64,000 nt of DNA. Source: Pseudomonas trivialis (GTDB lineage Bacteria > Pseudomonadota > Gammaproteobacteria > Pseudomonadales > Pseudomonadaceae). Location of the stretch: NCBI RefSeq assembly GCF_001439805.1, contig NZ_JYLK01000005.1, positions 62,001-126,000 of the forward strand. Reading direction: 5' to 3'. The position numbers and the translations under genes are program-made. Below, in pieces: positions 1-10,676 of the stretch (the first letter of the stretch is position 1; every line of letters begins with the position of its first letter). The notes beneath the pieces were generated by a model. That model did not search any database, had not been told where the DNA came from, and saw nothing but the letters and a program-made list of their open reading frames with translations.

Positions 1-72
1 TAAATGAAAATTAATCGGAATAAGAATGTTTGTGTTCCGCGTCTTGGCGCTAACTAATTGAATTACAGGCAT

Positions 73-98
73 AAAAAAACCGGACTCCAGGTCCGGTT
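73..98 (-). terminator. Intrinsic terminator downstream of bfd
   Basis: An 8-bp perfect stem (AACCGGAC / GTCCGGTT) with a 5-nt loop lies just past the bfd stop codon. On the minus strand it is followed by a run of seven T, as expected for rho-independent termination of bfd. The remaining bases 1-72 show no gene. Confidence 0.8.
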
Positions 99-115
99 CT
101 TTAAAACACGCCTAT

Positions 116-334
116 TTAAGCGTGTGTAAATTCTGCTGAGTAGGGGAGCGCGCTCTGCGCCGTTTGCAGTTGCGTCAGCGTTTCCCGTACCACTTGCTTG
201 GCGAGGCAGGCACATTTACCACACTGGCTGGCAACGCCGGTGGTTTCGCGCACTTCCTTGTAGCTGCAGCAACCTTCATAGATTGCTTCGCGGATTTGTC
301 CGTCGGTGACGCCAGTACAAAGGCACACATACAT
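116..334 (-). CDS. bfd: Bacterioferritin-associated ferredoxin Bfd
   Basis: A 72-residue [2Fe-2S] protein. Family knowledge: Bfd docks on bacterioferritin (BfrB) and passes electrons to the core so that stored iron is released in the cytosol. The four cluster ligands are visible as C4, C6, C38 and C41 (CxC then CxxC), the spacing known for Pseudomonas Bfd. The MYVCLC start is preferred over an in-frame upstream start four codons earlier because the family begins there. A Fur-box-like sequence lies about 50 bp upstream, which fits low-iron induction. The bfr partner is not in the window and would lie to the left. Confidence 0.93.
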   Translation of the reverse strand: MYVCLCTGVTDGQIREAIYEGCCSYKEVRETTGVASQCGKCACLAKQVVRETLTQLQTAQSALPYSAEFTHA

Positions 335-385
335 AGGGAGAACCATCGCGGTGTGAGGCTTGAATGCGTTGGATCTTAATGTTAA

Positions 386-400
386 CGAGAATGATTGTCA
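386..400. promoter_or_regulatory. Putative Fur box upstream of bfd
   Basis: The sequence CGAGAATGATTGTCA fits the 7-1-7 Fur consensus TGATAATnATTATCA at 11 of 14 non-central positions. It sits 52 bp upstream of the bfd start. Fur control of bfd is known in Pseudomonas; the site itself is inferred from the match. Confidence 0.6.
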
Positions 401-577
401 AAGTACATTCACAGGGTATTTCCCGGCGTGGCGCCCGCACTGACGAACGGTTTTTTCAGTGTATGATGCTCGGTCTTCACGAAGCGTGACTGCGTCACAG
501 GTCTGTCGCTTAAACGCGGCAGACTCAAGGCCGGTCCTGTTACTTCAATCTTCACCCTTAACATCAGGAGATACCCA

Positions 578-1180
578 ATGAGTGTACTCGTCGGCAAACA
601 AGCCCCGGATTTCGACGTACCTGCCGTGCTCGGCAATGGCGAAATCGTAGACAGCTTCAAGCTGTCTGAAGCCATCAAAGGCAAATACGGCCTGGTGTTT
701 TTCTACCCGTTGGACTTCACCTTCGTCTGCCCGTCCGAGCTGATCGCGCTGGACCACCGCATGGACGATTTCAAGGCACGCAACGTTGAAGTGGTTGCCG
801 TGTCCATCGACTCCCATTTCACCCACAACGCGTGGCGCAACACGGCCATCAACGATGGCGGCATCGGCAAAGTCAAATACACCATGGCTGCCGACATGAA
901 GCACGAGATTGCCAAGGCCTACGACGTTGAATCCGAAGGCGGCGTGGCGTTCCGTGGCGCGTTCCTGATCGACGACAAGGGCGTTGTGCGCTCGCAGATC
1001 ATCAACGACCTGCCGCTGGGTCGTAATATGGAAGAGCTGATCCGTCTGGTCGACGCGCTGCAGTTCCACGAAGAGCACGGTGAAGTCTGCCCTGCCAACT
1101 GGAAAAAAGGCGACAAGGGCATGACCGCTTCCACCGAAGGCGTTGCGGCTTACCTGACCGAGAACGCCGGCAAGCTGTAA
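578..1180 (+). CDS. Typical 2-Cys peroxiredoxin (AhpC/Prx family)
   Basis: A 200-residue cytosolic peroxidase that reduces H2O2 and alkyl hydroperoxides. The peroxidatic cysteine is C51 in the FVCP motif, and the resolving cysteine is C171 in EVCP near the C-terminus, as in typical dimeric 2-Cys enzymes. A GG-I-G segment is present at about residue 94, but the C-terminal YF motif linked to overoxidation sensitivity is absent, so a robust enzyme is inferred. The ATG is preceded by AGGAG about 7 nt upstream. It is a single-gene unit ending at a strong terminator. The matching P. aeruginosa neighbour of bfd is PA3529. Confidence 0.93.
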   Translation: MSVLVGKQAPDFDVPAVLGNGEIVDSFKLSEAIKGKYGLVFFYPLDFTFVCPSELIALDHRMDDFKARNVEVVAVSIDSHFTHNAWRNTAINDGGIGKVKYTMAADMKHEIAKAYDVESEGGVAFRGAFLIDDKGVVRSQIINDLPLGRNMEELIRLVDALQFHEEHGEVCPANWKKGDKGMTASTEGVAAYLTENAGKL

Positions 1181-1196
1181 GCCGAATTCGAGGTAC

Positions 1197-1228
1197 AAAA
1201 AAACCGGCCTGTGAGGGCCGGTTTTTTT
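1197..1228. terminator. Bidirectional terminator between prx and rnt
   Basis: A GC-rich hairpin (AAACCGGCC / GGCCGGTTT) has an A-run before it and a T-run after it, so it can end transcription of the plus-strand peroxiredoxin and the minus-strand pyrC-rnt unit. Confidence 0.85.
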
Positions 1229-1250
1229 ATGGGGGCGTTCGGAGAGAGTC

Positions 1251-1922
1251 TCAGTCGCCGAAATCTTCCCAGCCGCCCATCTGCTTCCACCGGTTGACAA
1301 TGCCGCAGAACAGCTCGGCGGTCTTCTCGGTGTCGTAGCGCGCCGAGTGGGCCTCGCGGCCGTCAAAGTCGATACCAGCGGCCTGGCAGGCCTTGGCCAA
1401 CACCGTTTGACCATAGGCCAGGCCGGCGAGGGTGGCGGTGTCGAAGCTGGAGAAGGGGTGGAACGGGTTACGCTTCATGTCCAGGCGCGCCACGGCGGCG
1501 TTCAGGAAGCCCAGGTCGAAGCTGCTGTTGTGACCCACCAGGATTGCGCGTTTGCAGCCATTGGCTTTCAACGCCTTGCGTACGCCACGGAAGATATCGG
1601 TCAGCGCCGCTTCTTCGCTGACCGCCATGCGCAGCGGATGATCGAGCTTGATGCCGGTGAACTCCAGGGCGGCCGCTTCGATGTTCGCGCCTTCGAACGG
1701 CTCGACGCGGAAGAAATGCGTGTGTTCCGCAAACACGAAACCCTGCTCATCCATGCCGATGGTGGTGGCGGCAATTTCCAGCAAGGCGTCGGTGGCGCAG
1801 TTGAAGCCTCCGGTTTCTACGTCGATGACAACCGGCAGATAGCCGCGAAACCGCTCGGCCATCGGATGACGGGAACCGCCACCGCTGTGCTCGTGTTCGT
1901 CGTCGTAATGGTCTTCACTCAC
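1251..1922 (-). CDS. rnt: Ribonuclease T
   Basis: A 223-residue DEDD-family 3'-5' exoribonuclease that trims the CCA end of tRNAs and the 3' ends of stable RNAs. Exo motif I is VIDVETGG (D34, E36), motif II is [10 protein letters not shown], and motif III is the C-terminal HSARYD segment, so all acidic ligands are present. Translation starts with GTG at 1922, which overlaps the pyrC stop (GTGA), so the two genes are translationally coupled. The first 20 residues are acidic and His-rich, as is usual for Pseudomonas RNase T. It ends before a shared bidirectional terminator. Confidence 0.95.
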   Translation of the reverse strand: MSEDHYDDEHEHSGGGSRHPMAERFRGYLPVVIDVETGGFNCATDALLEIAATTIGMDEQGFVFAEHTHFFRVEPFEGANIEAAALEFTGIKLDHPLRMAVSEEAALTDIFRGVRKALKANGCKRAILVGHNSSFDLGFLNAAVARLDMKRNPFHPFSSFDTATLAGLAYGQTVLAKACQAAGIDFDGREAHSARYDTEKTAELFCGIVNRWKQMGGWEDFGD

Positions 1923-2965
1923 TTGCTTTCCTCCAGCAGGCGCCAGCGCAGTGTTTCACCGGCGCGCAGCGGGATTACGGTCAGCTCGCCAAACGGCAGG
2001 CTGGCGGGGGCGGTCCAGTCTTCGCGGACCAGGGTGATGCGGTCGGTATTGGCCGGCAGGCCGTAGAAGCGCGGGCCGTTGAGGCTGGCAAACGCTTCGA
2101 GCTTGTCGAGCGAATTGCGCGATTCAAATGCTTCGGCGTACAGCTCGATGGCAGCATAGGCGGTGTAGCACCCAGCACAACCACACGCGGCTTCCTTGGC
2201 GTGCTGGGCATGGGGCGCCGAATCGGTGCCAAGGAAGAACTTCGGGTTGCCGCTGGTGGCGGCGTCCAGCAAGGCCACCTGGTGGGTGTTGCGCTTGAGG
2301 ATCGGCAGGCAATAGAAGTGCGGCCGAATCCCGCCCACCAGCATGTGGTTGCGGTTGTACAGCAGGTGATGGGCAGTGATGGTCGCGCCGACGTTTTCCG
2401 AGGCTTCGGTGACGAACTGCACGGCGTCAGCGGTGGTGATGTGCTCGAACACCACCTTGAGGGTCGGGAACAGCTCGACCACGCGACGCATGTGCTCGTC
2501 GATGAAGATCTTCTCGCGGTCGAACACATCCACGTCGCCACGGGTGACCTCACCGTGGATCAACAATGGCATGCCGACCTCTGCCATGGCTTCGATGGCC
2601 GGCAGAATCTTGTCGATGCTGGTCACGCCGGAGTCGGAGTTGGTGGTGGCGCCCGCCGGATACAGCTTGGCGGCGTACACAAAACCGCTGGCACGGGCTT
2701 CGCGAATTTCTTCAGGCTGGGTGCGGTCGGTGAGGTAGAGCACCATCAACGGTTCGAAGTGGCTGCCGGCCGGTCGTGCAGCGAGGATGCGCTGGCGATA
2801 GGCATCGGCTTGCGCGGCATTGCGCACCGGAGGTACCAGGTTGGGCATGATGATGGCGCGGCCAAACGTGCGCGCTACATCGGCCACGGTGTGGGGTAAC
2901 GCAGCACCATCGCGAAGATGAATATGCCAGTCGTCGGGACGCAGCAGGGTCAGGCGGTCGGACAT
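1919..2965 (-). CDS. pyrC: Dihydroorotase (class II)
   Basis: A 348-residue zinc enzyme of pyrimidine synthesis that cyclises carbamoyl aspartate to dihydroorotate. The metal-binding HIH motif is at residues 14-16 ([10 protein letters not shown]), and the lysine that is carboxylated in this family lies in YAAKLYP. The [14 protein letters not shown] start matches the family and excludes 20 upstream in-frame residues. It is the first gene of a two-gene pyrC-rnt unit. Length and sequence are those of E. coli-type PyrC rather than the inactive PyrC' found next to pyrB. Confidence 0.95.
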   Translation of the reverse strand: MSDRLTLLRPDDWHIHLRDGAALPHTVADVARTFGRAIIMPNLVPPVRNAAQADAYRQRILAARPAGSHFEPLMVLYLTDRTQPEEIREARASGFVYAAKLYPAGATTNSDSGVTSIDKILPAIEAMAEVGMPLLIHGEVTRGDVDVFDREKIFIDEHMRRVVELFPTLKVVFEHITTADAVQFVTEASENVGATITAHHLLYNRNHMLVGGIRPHFYCLPILKRNTHQVALLDAATSGNPKFFLGTDSAPHAQHAKEAACGCAGCYTAYAAIELYAEAFESRNSLDKLEAFASLNGPRFYGLPANTDRITLVREDWTAPASLPFGELTVIPLRAGETLRWRLLEESK

Positions 2966-3121
2966 TGGGGATTCCAGGCGGGTCAATCTGGTGGGAATGC
3001 TACCGGAAAAGACTGTTGCAGGCACTCGCTATCAAGTTTTGCAGGATGCGACCGATAGCTGGGGGTATGCCTTAACGACGTATGACGCCTTGATGTGTTG
3101 TAGAAACCAGTGGAGCCGCCC

Positions 3122-4030
3122 GTGCGCCAGCATTATCTAGCCCTGCTCAGTGTGTTCGCCAGCCTGCCTGCAATGGCCCTCACGTTCCAGACACGTCTGG
3201 AGAACATTGAGTGGAAGGTGGAAGGCGATCAGTTCGAGTGCCGCCTGACCCAGCCGATCACCGATTTCGGCTCGGGCGAGTTCGTGCGCCGCGCCGGCGA
3301 GCAGGCGACTTTTCGCCTCAAGGCTTATAACGGTGCACTCGGCGCGGGCTCGGCGACGTTGCTGGCGGCCGCTGCGCCGTGGCAGCCGGGGCGGGGCGAT
3401 ATCAATCTGGGCGCGGTGCGGGTCGGCAGCGGCGATGTGCTGTTTAACAGTTCCCAGGCCCAGGCCGGGCGCCTGTTCACGGGCCTGCTGGAAGGGCGCA
3501 GCCCCACTGTGCGCCATTACGGGCGCGAGGGCGGCTACTCGGAGGTTCGCCTGTTGCCGGTGAAATTCAACAAGGCTTTCAACGACTATCAGCTGTGCAC
3601 CGCCAAACTGTTGCCGATGAATTACGATCAGGTCAAACAGACAGAAGTCGGCTTCCCCGGCGGTGGCGTTGAACTGGATGCCGCCGCCAAGCAGAAACTG
3701 TCGGTGATTCTGGCGTACCTGAAAGCCGATCCCACGGTTAACCATATGGAACTGAATGGTCACTCCGACAACAGCGGCAATCGCCTGACCAACCGCGATG
3801 TCTCGCGCCGTCGCGCCCTGGCGGTGATGGACTACTTCAAGGCCAATGGGATCCCGGAATCGCAGATCACCCTGCGATTCCACGGTGAAAGCTACCCCTT
3901 GGCGCCCAACACCAATGCGGCCAACCGCGCGCGCAACCGTCGTGTGAACATCCAGCTTGAACGCGTGGCCGCCCCGGAAAAACCGGCACCGCAGGCTACC
4001 GCTCCAGGCAATCCGGCGCACACCTCATAA
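3122..4030 (+). CDS. motY: MotY-type flagellar stator-ring protein, OmpA C-terminal domain
   Basis: About 302 residues. A signal peptide ends near SLPAMA, followed by an N-terminal beta domain and then an OmpA/MotB peptidoglycan-binding domain at about residues 185-290 (MELNGHSDNSGNR). Family knowledge: MotY forms a periplasmic T-ring that holds the MotA/MotB and MotC/MotD stators. The GTG at 3122 is chosen because GGAG lies 6 nt before it; another GTG at 3110 would overlap that ribosome site. The position between pyrC and argG is the same as motY (PA3526) in P. aeruginosa, which supports the name over a generic OmpA protein. Confidence 0.88.
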   Translation: MRQHYLALLSVFASLPAMALTFQTRLENIEWKVEGDQFECRLTQPITDFGSGEFVRRAGEQATFRLKAYNGALGAGSATLLAAAAPWQPGRGDINLGAVRVGSGDVLFNSSQAQAGRLFTGLLEGRSPTVRHYGREGGYSEVRLLPVKFNKAFNDYQLCTAKLLPMNYDQVKQTEVGFPGGGVELDAAAKQKLSVILAYLKADPTVNHMELNGHSDNSGNRLTNRDVSRRRALAVMDYFKANGIPESQITLRFHGESYPLAPNTNAANRARNRRVNIQLERVAAPEKPAPQATAPGNPAHTS

Positions 4031-4159
4031 GGTGCGACCCTCGGTCGCGCCGTCGACATAATCTGTCGCTTTATCTTCATTTGCTGTCGCGCCCCTGTAA
4101 ATTCACGGTTTTGATCGGTAGAATCGTCGCCTTTCCGTACAACCCCGTGGAGTGATGGC

Positions 4160-5377
<1,218 letters not shown>

Positions 5378-5395
5378 GTGTTCGAGCTGATCTGA

Positions 5396-5427
5396 AAAAG
5401 GCCCCTTGTTCGAGGGGTCTTTTTTTG
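5396..5427 (+). terminator. Intrinsic terminator of argG
   Basis: A CCCCT / AGGGG stem extended by flanking pairs, with a short loop, is followed by seven T, 20-50 bp after the argG stop. Confidence 0.85.
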
Positions 5428-5991
5428 AATGGAATGAACGTAGAACGAATATTCTGTTTATTGACGTTTAATTTATTTGGATATTAAACGCTCCGTTTTC
5501 AATTGGCGCGCCTCTTTCTAAAAGTTCACAAAGTCGAATGAATTATTTACACCTGAGTAGGAACTGTCTCTTACAGAAAAATCACTCAAAGGAGTACGGC
5601 GTAAATGTAATGCGCTGAAACTTCTGTAGGAATTTTACGGTGTGAACGCCTATGTTGAATGGAACTGAATCAAAGGAAGTGTTTTCACCTGCCCGATCCT
5701 GTGAGTGTCACAAGCAAGGGGCATTTCCTGAAAGTCGTGTGCGCCATGTTTACGGCCGACCCTTTAATCGGTGCGTATTTCACTCAAAATATGTAGGGGG
5801 GCGGAAAGTTCTGAAAGGCTGCATAAAATCGAATGCATCCTCATCGTTGTTTTTTTGTAGGCTAATTCCGATATCGTTGTGGCTTGGGTCTCTGCTTGCT
5901 GTTGCTCGGGGGGGAACACTATGCCAACTAGGAAACGACTAGGCTATTGTGTTTGCTCTGAATAATTCGAACAGCGAAATTGGACTTTCTT
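5428..5991. other. AT-rich 560-bp intergenic region with no convincing gene
   Basis: This stretch is clearly more AT-rich than its neighbours. It contains one open frame (5652-5942) without a ribosome site and with poor codon use, which I do not call. It probably holds the upstream control region of the response regulator gene at 5992 and may hold an unrecognised small RNA, but no specific site can be supported. Confidence 0.5.
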
Positions 5992-6624
5992 ATGAATAAA
6001 GTGCTGATCGTGGATGATCATCCCGTGATTCGTCTTGCTGTGCGTATGCTGATGGAACGTCATGGTTATGAGGTCGTTGCAGAGACCGATAACGGTGTCG
6101 ACGCGTTGCAACTTGCGCGGGAGCATATGCCGGACATTGTGATACTGGATATTGGAATTCCCCAGCTCGACGGGCTGGAAGTTATTTGCCGACTGTCTTC
6201 CAGCAAACAACCATCGCCCTTCAAGGTGCTGGTGCTCACCTCGCAGGCACCTGGCCATTTCTCCATGCGCTGCATGCAGGCCGGCGCAGCGGGCTACGTC
6301 TGCAAGCAGCAGGACCTGACCGAGTTGCTGAGCGCTATCAAGGCTGTGCTTTCCGGCTACAGCTACTTCCCGAATCAGGCATTGAATTCGGTGCGCTCTA
6401 CCATCGGCAACGCCAGTGAAGCGGACATGGTCGAGCGCCTTTCCGGGCGCGAGATGATGGTGTTGCAACAGTTGGCTCGCGGCAAGACCAACAAGGAGAT
6501 CGCAGACGGCATGTTTCTCAGTAACAAGACCGTCAGTACCTACAAGACGCGCCTGCTGCTCAAGCTCAATGCCCGCTCACTGGTGGACCTGATCGAGCTG
6601 GCCCAGCGCAATGGGTTGGTCTGA
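5992..6624 (+). CDS. NarL/LuxR-type response regulator (BvgA/EvgA-like)
   Basis: 210 residues: receiver domain at 1-120 with the acidic pair D8-D9, phospho-acceptor D53 (ILDIGIP) and a conserved K near 104, then a LuxR-type helix-turn-helix at about 145-205 (LSGREMMVLQQLARGKTNKEIA). The ATG at 5992 (MNKVLIVDDHP) is the conserved start; a TTG four codons earlier is ignored. No sensor kinase is adjacent, so it is an orphan at this locus. Its targets cannot be read from sequence. It ends just before a terminator that belongs to the convergent gene. Confidence 0.85.
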   Translation: MNKVLIVDDHPVIRLAVRMLMERHGYEVVAETDNGVDALQLAREHMPDIVILDIGIPQLDGLEVICRLSSSKQPSPFKVLVLTSQAPGHFSMRCMQAGAAGYVCKQQDLTELLSAIKAVLSGYSYFPNQALNSVRSTIGNASEADMVERLSGREMMVLQQLARGKTNKEIADGMFLSNKTVSTYKTRLLLKLNARSLVDLIELAQRNGLV

Positions 6625-6650
6625 AACGCGGATCGGCCTATCTACACCGG

Positions 6651-6680
6651 CAGAAAAAAGCCTCCACGAAGGGAGGCTTC
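6651..6680 (-). terminator. Terminator between the response regulator and the PA3496-type gene
   Basis: A GCCTCC / GGAGGC hairpin with loop ACGAAG is followed on the minus strand by TTTTTT. It mainly serves the minus-strand gene at 6699-6881. Confidence 0.75.
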
Positions 6681-6698
6681 CGGCCGCTTTCGGTTGCA

Positions 6699-6881
6699 TC
6701 AGAAATCGAAATCGTAGTCGGCCAACTGTTTTTGCAAGCGTCGCTCTTCCAGAAGATTGTCGATGGTGCGGCGTTTGCTCAAATTGGTCTTGGCCACCTC
6801 AACCACAGGCGTCTCTGCCACGTCGTCATCCGTCTCAACGAGGTCGTCGTCCACTTCCAGTTGTTCTTTGCCAGTGCTCAT
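6699..6881 (-). CDS. Small acidic PA3496-family protein
   Basis: 60 residues, very acidic in the first half (DDDLVETDDDVAET) and basic in the middle (KRRTIDNLLEERRLQKQL), ending YDFDF. I recognise it as the family named after PA3496, which lies beside nth in P. aeruginosa, the same context as here. It is sometimes annotated as a putative envelope integrity protein, but its biochemical role is unknown. No signal peptide or membrane segment is seen. A ribosome site (GGAGTTAACCTT region) precedes the ATG. Confidence 0.75.
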   Translation of the reverse strand: MSTGKEQLEVDDDLVETDDDVAETPVVEVAKTNLSKRRTIDNLLEERRLQKQLADYDFDF

Positions 6882-6988
6882 AAGGTTAACTCCGGGCTAA
6901 GACTGCCGTTGGCGCTCCTTATAACGATAATCCACGGGCGGGTAAAAAAGATTTTTTCAATCGTCGAATCAATAAAACCAATGATTGC

Positions 6989-7627
6989 TCAATCGTCGGA
7001 GGTTTTTTCTTTGTACTCACACAGGTCTTCGATGCGACAGCTGCCGCAACGGGGCTTGCGTGCCTGGCAGACATAGCGCCCGTGCAGGATCAGCCAATGA
7101 TGGGAATCGAGCAGGTACTGTCTGGGCACAAACTTCATCAGCTGCCGTTCCACTTCCACCACGTTTTTCCCGCGGGCAATGCCGGTGCGGTTGCTGACCC
7201 GAAAAATATGCGTATCCACCGCCATGGTCAGTTGCCGGAACGCGGTGTTCAGCACCACGTTGGCAGTTTTGCGTCCCACGCCGGGCAGGGCCTCCAGAGC
7301 CTCGCGGGTTTGTGGCACTTCACCGCCGTGGAGCTCCATCAGCATGCGGCAGGTCTCAATGACATTTTTTGCCTTGCTGTTGTACAGGCCGATGGTCTTG
7401 ATGTATTCGGACAATCCTTCAACACCCAGCGCATGGATCGCTGCCGGCGTGTTTGCGACCGGATACAGCCTGGCCGTGGCCTTGTTGACGCCGACGTCCG
7501 TGGACTGCGCCGAGAGAATCACCGCAATCAGTAACTCGAATGGCGATGAGTAGGCCAGTTCGGTCTTGGGTTCCGGGTTATCTTCGTGAAGCCTGCGGAA
7601 AATTTCTAGGCGTTTGGCGGCGTTCAT
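6989..7627 (-). CDS. nth: Endonuclease III
   Basis: A 212-residue base-excision repair glycosylase and AP lyase for oxidised pyrimidines. The helix-hairpin-helix LPGVGRKTA carries catalytic K120, and the catalytic aspartate is D138 (VDTH). The C-terminal [4Fe-4S] ligands are C187, C194, C197 and C203, the exact C-x6-C-x2-C-x5-C spacing of E. coli Nth. It is transcribed after the RsxB-like gene (24-bp gap), probably as one unit with it, an arrangement also seen in gamma-proteobacteria with rsx-nth operons. Confidence 0.96.
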   Translation of the reverse strand: MNAAKRLEIFRRLHEDNPEPKTELAYSSPFELLIAVILSAQSTDVGVNKATARLYPVANTPAAIHALGVEGLSEYIKTIGLYNSKAKNVIETCRMLMELHGGEVPQTREALEALPGVGRKTANVVLNTAFRQLTMAVDTHIFRVSNRTGIARGKNVVEVERQLMKFVPRQYLLDSHHWLILHGRYVCQARKPRCGSCRIEDLCEYKEKTSDD

Positions 7628-7651
7628 CGGGCGGGTGTTCCTTGCTGGGGG

Positions 7652-8434
7652 TCAGCGTGATGTTGAGGTGGGTTCAAGCAGTGCGGCCAGTGCGCGTTCC
7701 GCCGCCTCGAATTGCTGCTGCAGGATGATCAGTTGTGACTGCTGTTCAAACGTCGGCGGGTGACCGAACGCCTTCAGGGATTTATGCAGCTGCGCGCGAC
7801 TCATCGCGACGCCCACTTTGGCTTTCTTGATGGCCGCTTCGGCGGCATCGATCGGTTTGGGGGCGGCAGGGAGTGGCCGCTGGACCCGCGCCAGGCGCTC
7901 GGCAGTCCTGTGTGTGTCTTCGCGCTTCAGGCGTGCGCTGCGTTGTTCGAAGCGACGCCTCGCCCGGTCGCGCTTGATGCTGCGCAAATAGCGTTGATGA
8001 TCATTGGCCGCGAGGTCGCCGACAATCGGCAGCGCGGTGGTCAAGGGACGCATTTCGATGCAATCGACCGGGCAGGGCGCAACGCACAGGTCGCAGCCTG
8101 TGCATTCATCGATGATCACGCTGTGCATCAGCTTTGCGGCGCCGACAATGGCATCCACCGGACACGCCTGAATGCATTTGGTACACCCGATGCACTCGGC
8201 CTCGCGGATGTAGGCAACCTGTGCAGGGGCTTCGCCACGGGTCGTGTCCAGCTCCAGCACGGGCACATTCAGCAGACGTGCAAGCCCGACGACGGTCTCC
8301 TGCCCGCCGGGTGGGCACTTGTTGATTGCCTCGCCGAGCGCGATGCCCTCGGCGTAAGGCTTGCAGCCCGGGTGCCCGCACTTGCCGCATTGGGTCTGCG
8401 GTAACAGCGCGTCGATACGTTGAATCAGGCTCAT
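7652..8434 (-). CDS. rsxB: RnfB/RsxB-like polyferredoxin, orphan and without membrane anchor
   Basis: 260 residues. The N-terminal four-cysteine motif C16-x2-C19-x4-C24-x15-C40 is the RnfB-type [4Fe-4S] domain. Two ferredoxin motifs follow ([12 protein letters not shown] and [12 protein letters not shown], about residues 83-125), then a basic, probably helical C-terminal half of about 130 residues not found in E. coli RsxB. Unlike E. coli RsxB there is no N-terminal transmembrane helix. No rsxA, C, D, G or E gene flanks it, so a classical Rnf/Rsx membrane pump is not supported here. Electron transfer, perhaps linked to Nth or SoxR-type redox control, is inference only. Confidence 0.8.
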   Translation of the reverse strand: MSLIQRIDALLPQTQCGKCGHPGCKPYAEGIALGEAINKCPPGGQETVVGLARLLNVPVLELDTTRGEAPAQVAYIREAECIGCTKCIQACPVDAIVGAAKLMHSVIIDECTGCDLCVAPCPVDCIEMRPLTTALPIVGDLAANDHQRYLRSIKRDRARRRFEQRSARLKREDTHRTAERLARVQRPLPAAPKPIDAAEAAIKKAKVGVAMSRAQLHKSLKAFGHPPTFEQQSQLIILQQQFEAAERALAALLEPTSTSR

Positions 8435-8453
8435 GCGTTGAAACCTGTCATCA

Positions 8454-10505
8454 CTACTTGATGCGCTGCCCCGGCTTGGCGCCGCTGTCAGGACTCAGCA
8501 GGTAGATTTCCTCACCGCCAGGACCGGCGGCCATTACCATGCCTTCCGAGATGCCGAACTTCATTTTCCGCGGCTTGAGGTTGGCGATCATCATGGTCAG
8601 GCGCCCATCCAGCTTGGATGGGTCCGGGTACGCGCTCTTGATGCCGGAGAACACGTTGCGCTGCTCGCCACCCAGGTCCAGCGTCAGGCGCAGCAGTTTG
8701 TCGGCACCTTCCACGGCTTCGGCCTTGAGAATCAGTGCCACACGCAGGTCCACGGCGGCAAAGGCGTCAAAGTCGATTTCCGGCGACAACGGGTCCTTGG
8801 CCAGTTCGCCGTTGCCGGCTGGGGCAGATGCGCCCGTGTCGGTCTGGCTGGCGATGAGGTCTTCCTTCGAGGCGTCGGTCATGGCCTGGACTTTCACCGG
8901 ATCGATGCGAGTCATCAGGGGCTTGAATGCGTTCAACTGATGATTAACAAGCAGTGTGGCGTGATCGTTCCAGGTCAGCGGGGCTACATTGAGAAACGCC
9001 TCGGCGTCGGCCGCCAGCAGCGGCAGCACAGGCTTGAGGAAGATCACCAACTGGCGGAACAGGTTGACGCCGGTGGCGCAGATTGCCTGCACTTCAGCTT
9101 CCTTGCCTTCCTGCTTGTTCAGCGACCACGGTGCCTTGTCGGCGATCCACGCATTGGCGCGGTCGGCCAGGCCCATGATTTCGCGCATGGCACGAGCAAA
9201 GTCGCGGGCTTCATAGGCGTCCGCAATGCCTGGCGCAGCGGTCAGGAAAGCCTCGGTCAGCTCCGGCGCGGCATTCTCTGCCACCATGATGCCAGCGTTG
9301 CCCTTGTGGATAAACCCGGCACAGCGGCTGGCGATGTTGACGACTTTGCCTACCAGGTCGGAGTTGACCTTCTGTACGAAGTCCTCCAGGTTCAAGTCGA
9401 GGTCGTCTACGCCGCGCCCCAGCTTGGACGCGTAGTAGTAACGTAGATATTCCGGCGACAAGTGGTCCAGGTAGGTGCGCGCCTTGATAAAGGTGCCACG
9501 GGACTTGGACATCTTCTGACCATTGACGGTCAGGTAGCCGTGCACGGCAATACCGGTCGGCTTGCGATAACCCGAGCCTTCGAGCATCGCCGGCCAGAAC
9601 AGGGCGTGGAAGTTGACGATGTCCTTGCCGATGAAGTGGTACAGCTCGGCGGTGGAGTCTTTGGCCCAGAAGGCATCGAAGTCCAGGTCCGGCGTACGGT
9701 CGCACAGGTTTTTGAAGCTGGCCATGTAGCCGATTGGCGCGTCCAGCCACACGTAGAAATACTTGCCCGGCTCGCCCGGAATCTCGAAGCCGAAATACGG
9801 CGCATCGCGGGAAATGTCCCACTGCTGCAGGCCGGCATCCAGCCATTCGGCAATCTTGTTCGCGACGGCCTCCTGCAGGGTGCCGCTGCGGGTCCAGGTC
9901 TGCAGCATCTGCTGGAAATCCGGGAGCTTGAAGAAGAAGTGCTGTGAGTCCTTGAGCACCGGCGTGGCGCCGGAGATGGCCGACTTCGGATTCTTCAGGT
10001 CAGTGGGTGCGTAGGTGGCGCCGCACTTCTCGCAGTTGTCGCCGTACTGGTCATCGGTGCCGCATTTGGGGCAGGTGCCCTTGATGAAGCGGTCGGCCAG
10101 GAACATTTTCTTTTCCGGGTCGAAATACTGGGTGATCGAACGCGTATCAATGTGCCCGGCATCACGCAGGCGCGTGTAGATCTGGCTCGACAGCTCACGG
10201 TTTTCTTCGGAGTGGGTCGAGTGGAAGTTGTCGAAATCCACCAGGAACTCGGCAAAGTCGGCGCTGTGTGCAGCCTGCACGTTGGCGATCAGTTGTTCCG
10301 GGGTAATCCCTTCCTTTTCGGCGCGCAGCATGATGGCCGAACCATGGGCGTCGTCCGCGCAGACATAAATGCATTGGTTGCCGCGATGCTTCTGGAAGCG
10401 CACCCACATATCGGTCTGGATGTACTCAAGCATATGGCCAAGATGGATGGGACCATTGGCATAGGGCAGGGCGCTGGTGACGAGGATCTTGCGTGGCTCG
10501 GACAT
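8454..10505 (-). CDS. metG: Methionyl-tRNA synthetase
   Basis: 683 residues, the long (MetG1) form. The HIGH signature appears as HLGH in [14 protein letters not shown], the zinc knuckle as [17 protein letters not shown] near 145-165, KMSKS as KMSKSRG near 335, and a C-terminal Trbp111/EMAP-like tRNA-binding domain from about residue 575 ([15 protein letters not shown]). It charges tRNA-Met in the cytosol. The start [18 protein letters not shown] is the family start. It is divergent from apbC, with about 170 bp between them for two promoters. Confidence 0.97.
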   Translation of the reverse strand: MSEPRKILVTSALPYANGPIHLGHMLEYIQTDMWVRFQKHRGNQCIYVCADDAHGSAIMLRAEKEGITPEQLIANVQAAHSADFAEFLVDFDNFHSTHSEENRELSSQIYTRLRDAGHIDTRSITQYFDPEKKMFLADRFIKGTCPKCGTDDQYGDNCEKCGATYAPTDLKNPKSAISGATPVLKDSQHFFFKLPDFQQMLQTWTRSGTLQEAVANKIAEWLDAGLQQWDISRDAPYFGFEIPGEPGKYFYVWLDAPIGYMASFKNLCDRTPDLDFDAFWAKDSTAELYHFIGKDIVNFHALFWPAMLEGSGYRKPTGIAVHGYLTVNGQKMSKSRGTFIKARTYLDHLSPEYLRYYYASKLGRGVDDLDLNLEDFVQKVNSDLVGKVVNIASRCAGFIHKGNAGIMVAENAAPELTEAFLTAAPGIADAYEARDFARAMREIMGLADRANAWIADKAPWSLNKQEGKEAEVQAICATGVNLFRQLVIFLKPVLPLLAADAEAFLNVAPLTWNDHATLLVNHQLNAFKPLMTRIDPVKVQAMTDASKEDLIASQTDTGASAPAGNGELAKDPLSPEIDFDAFAAVDLRVALILKAEAVEGADKLLRLTLDLGGEQRNVFSGIKSAYPDPSKLDGRLTMMIANLKPRKMKFGISEGMVMAAGPGGEEIYLLSPDSGAKPGQRIK

Positions 10506-10676
10506 GGGGCTCGGCTACTTGATGAAACGGAGGTCGGCCACTATAAAGCGCCGGGCGATTTATTTCACCCCGTGGCGCTGTTTCAGTCTCTTGCACACAG
10601 CCGAAAGCATGCCGTTGAGCGGCCGGAACGGTTAGGATAGCCGCCTGTTTCAGTCAGTCTTTTTCGGGAGTTGCCC

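Noticed and set aside
5652-5942. A 96-codon frame between argG and the response regulator
   Set aside because: No ribosome site, poor codon use, no recognisable protein features.
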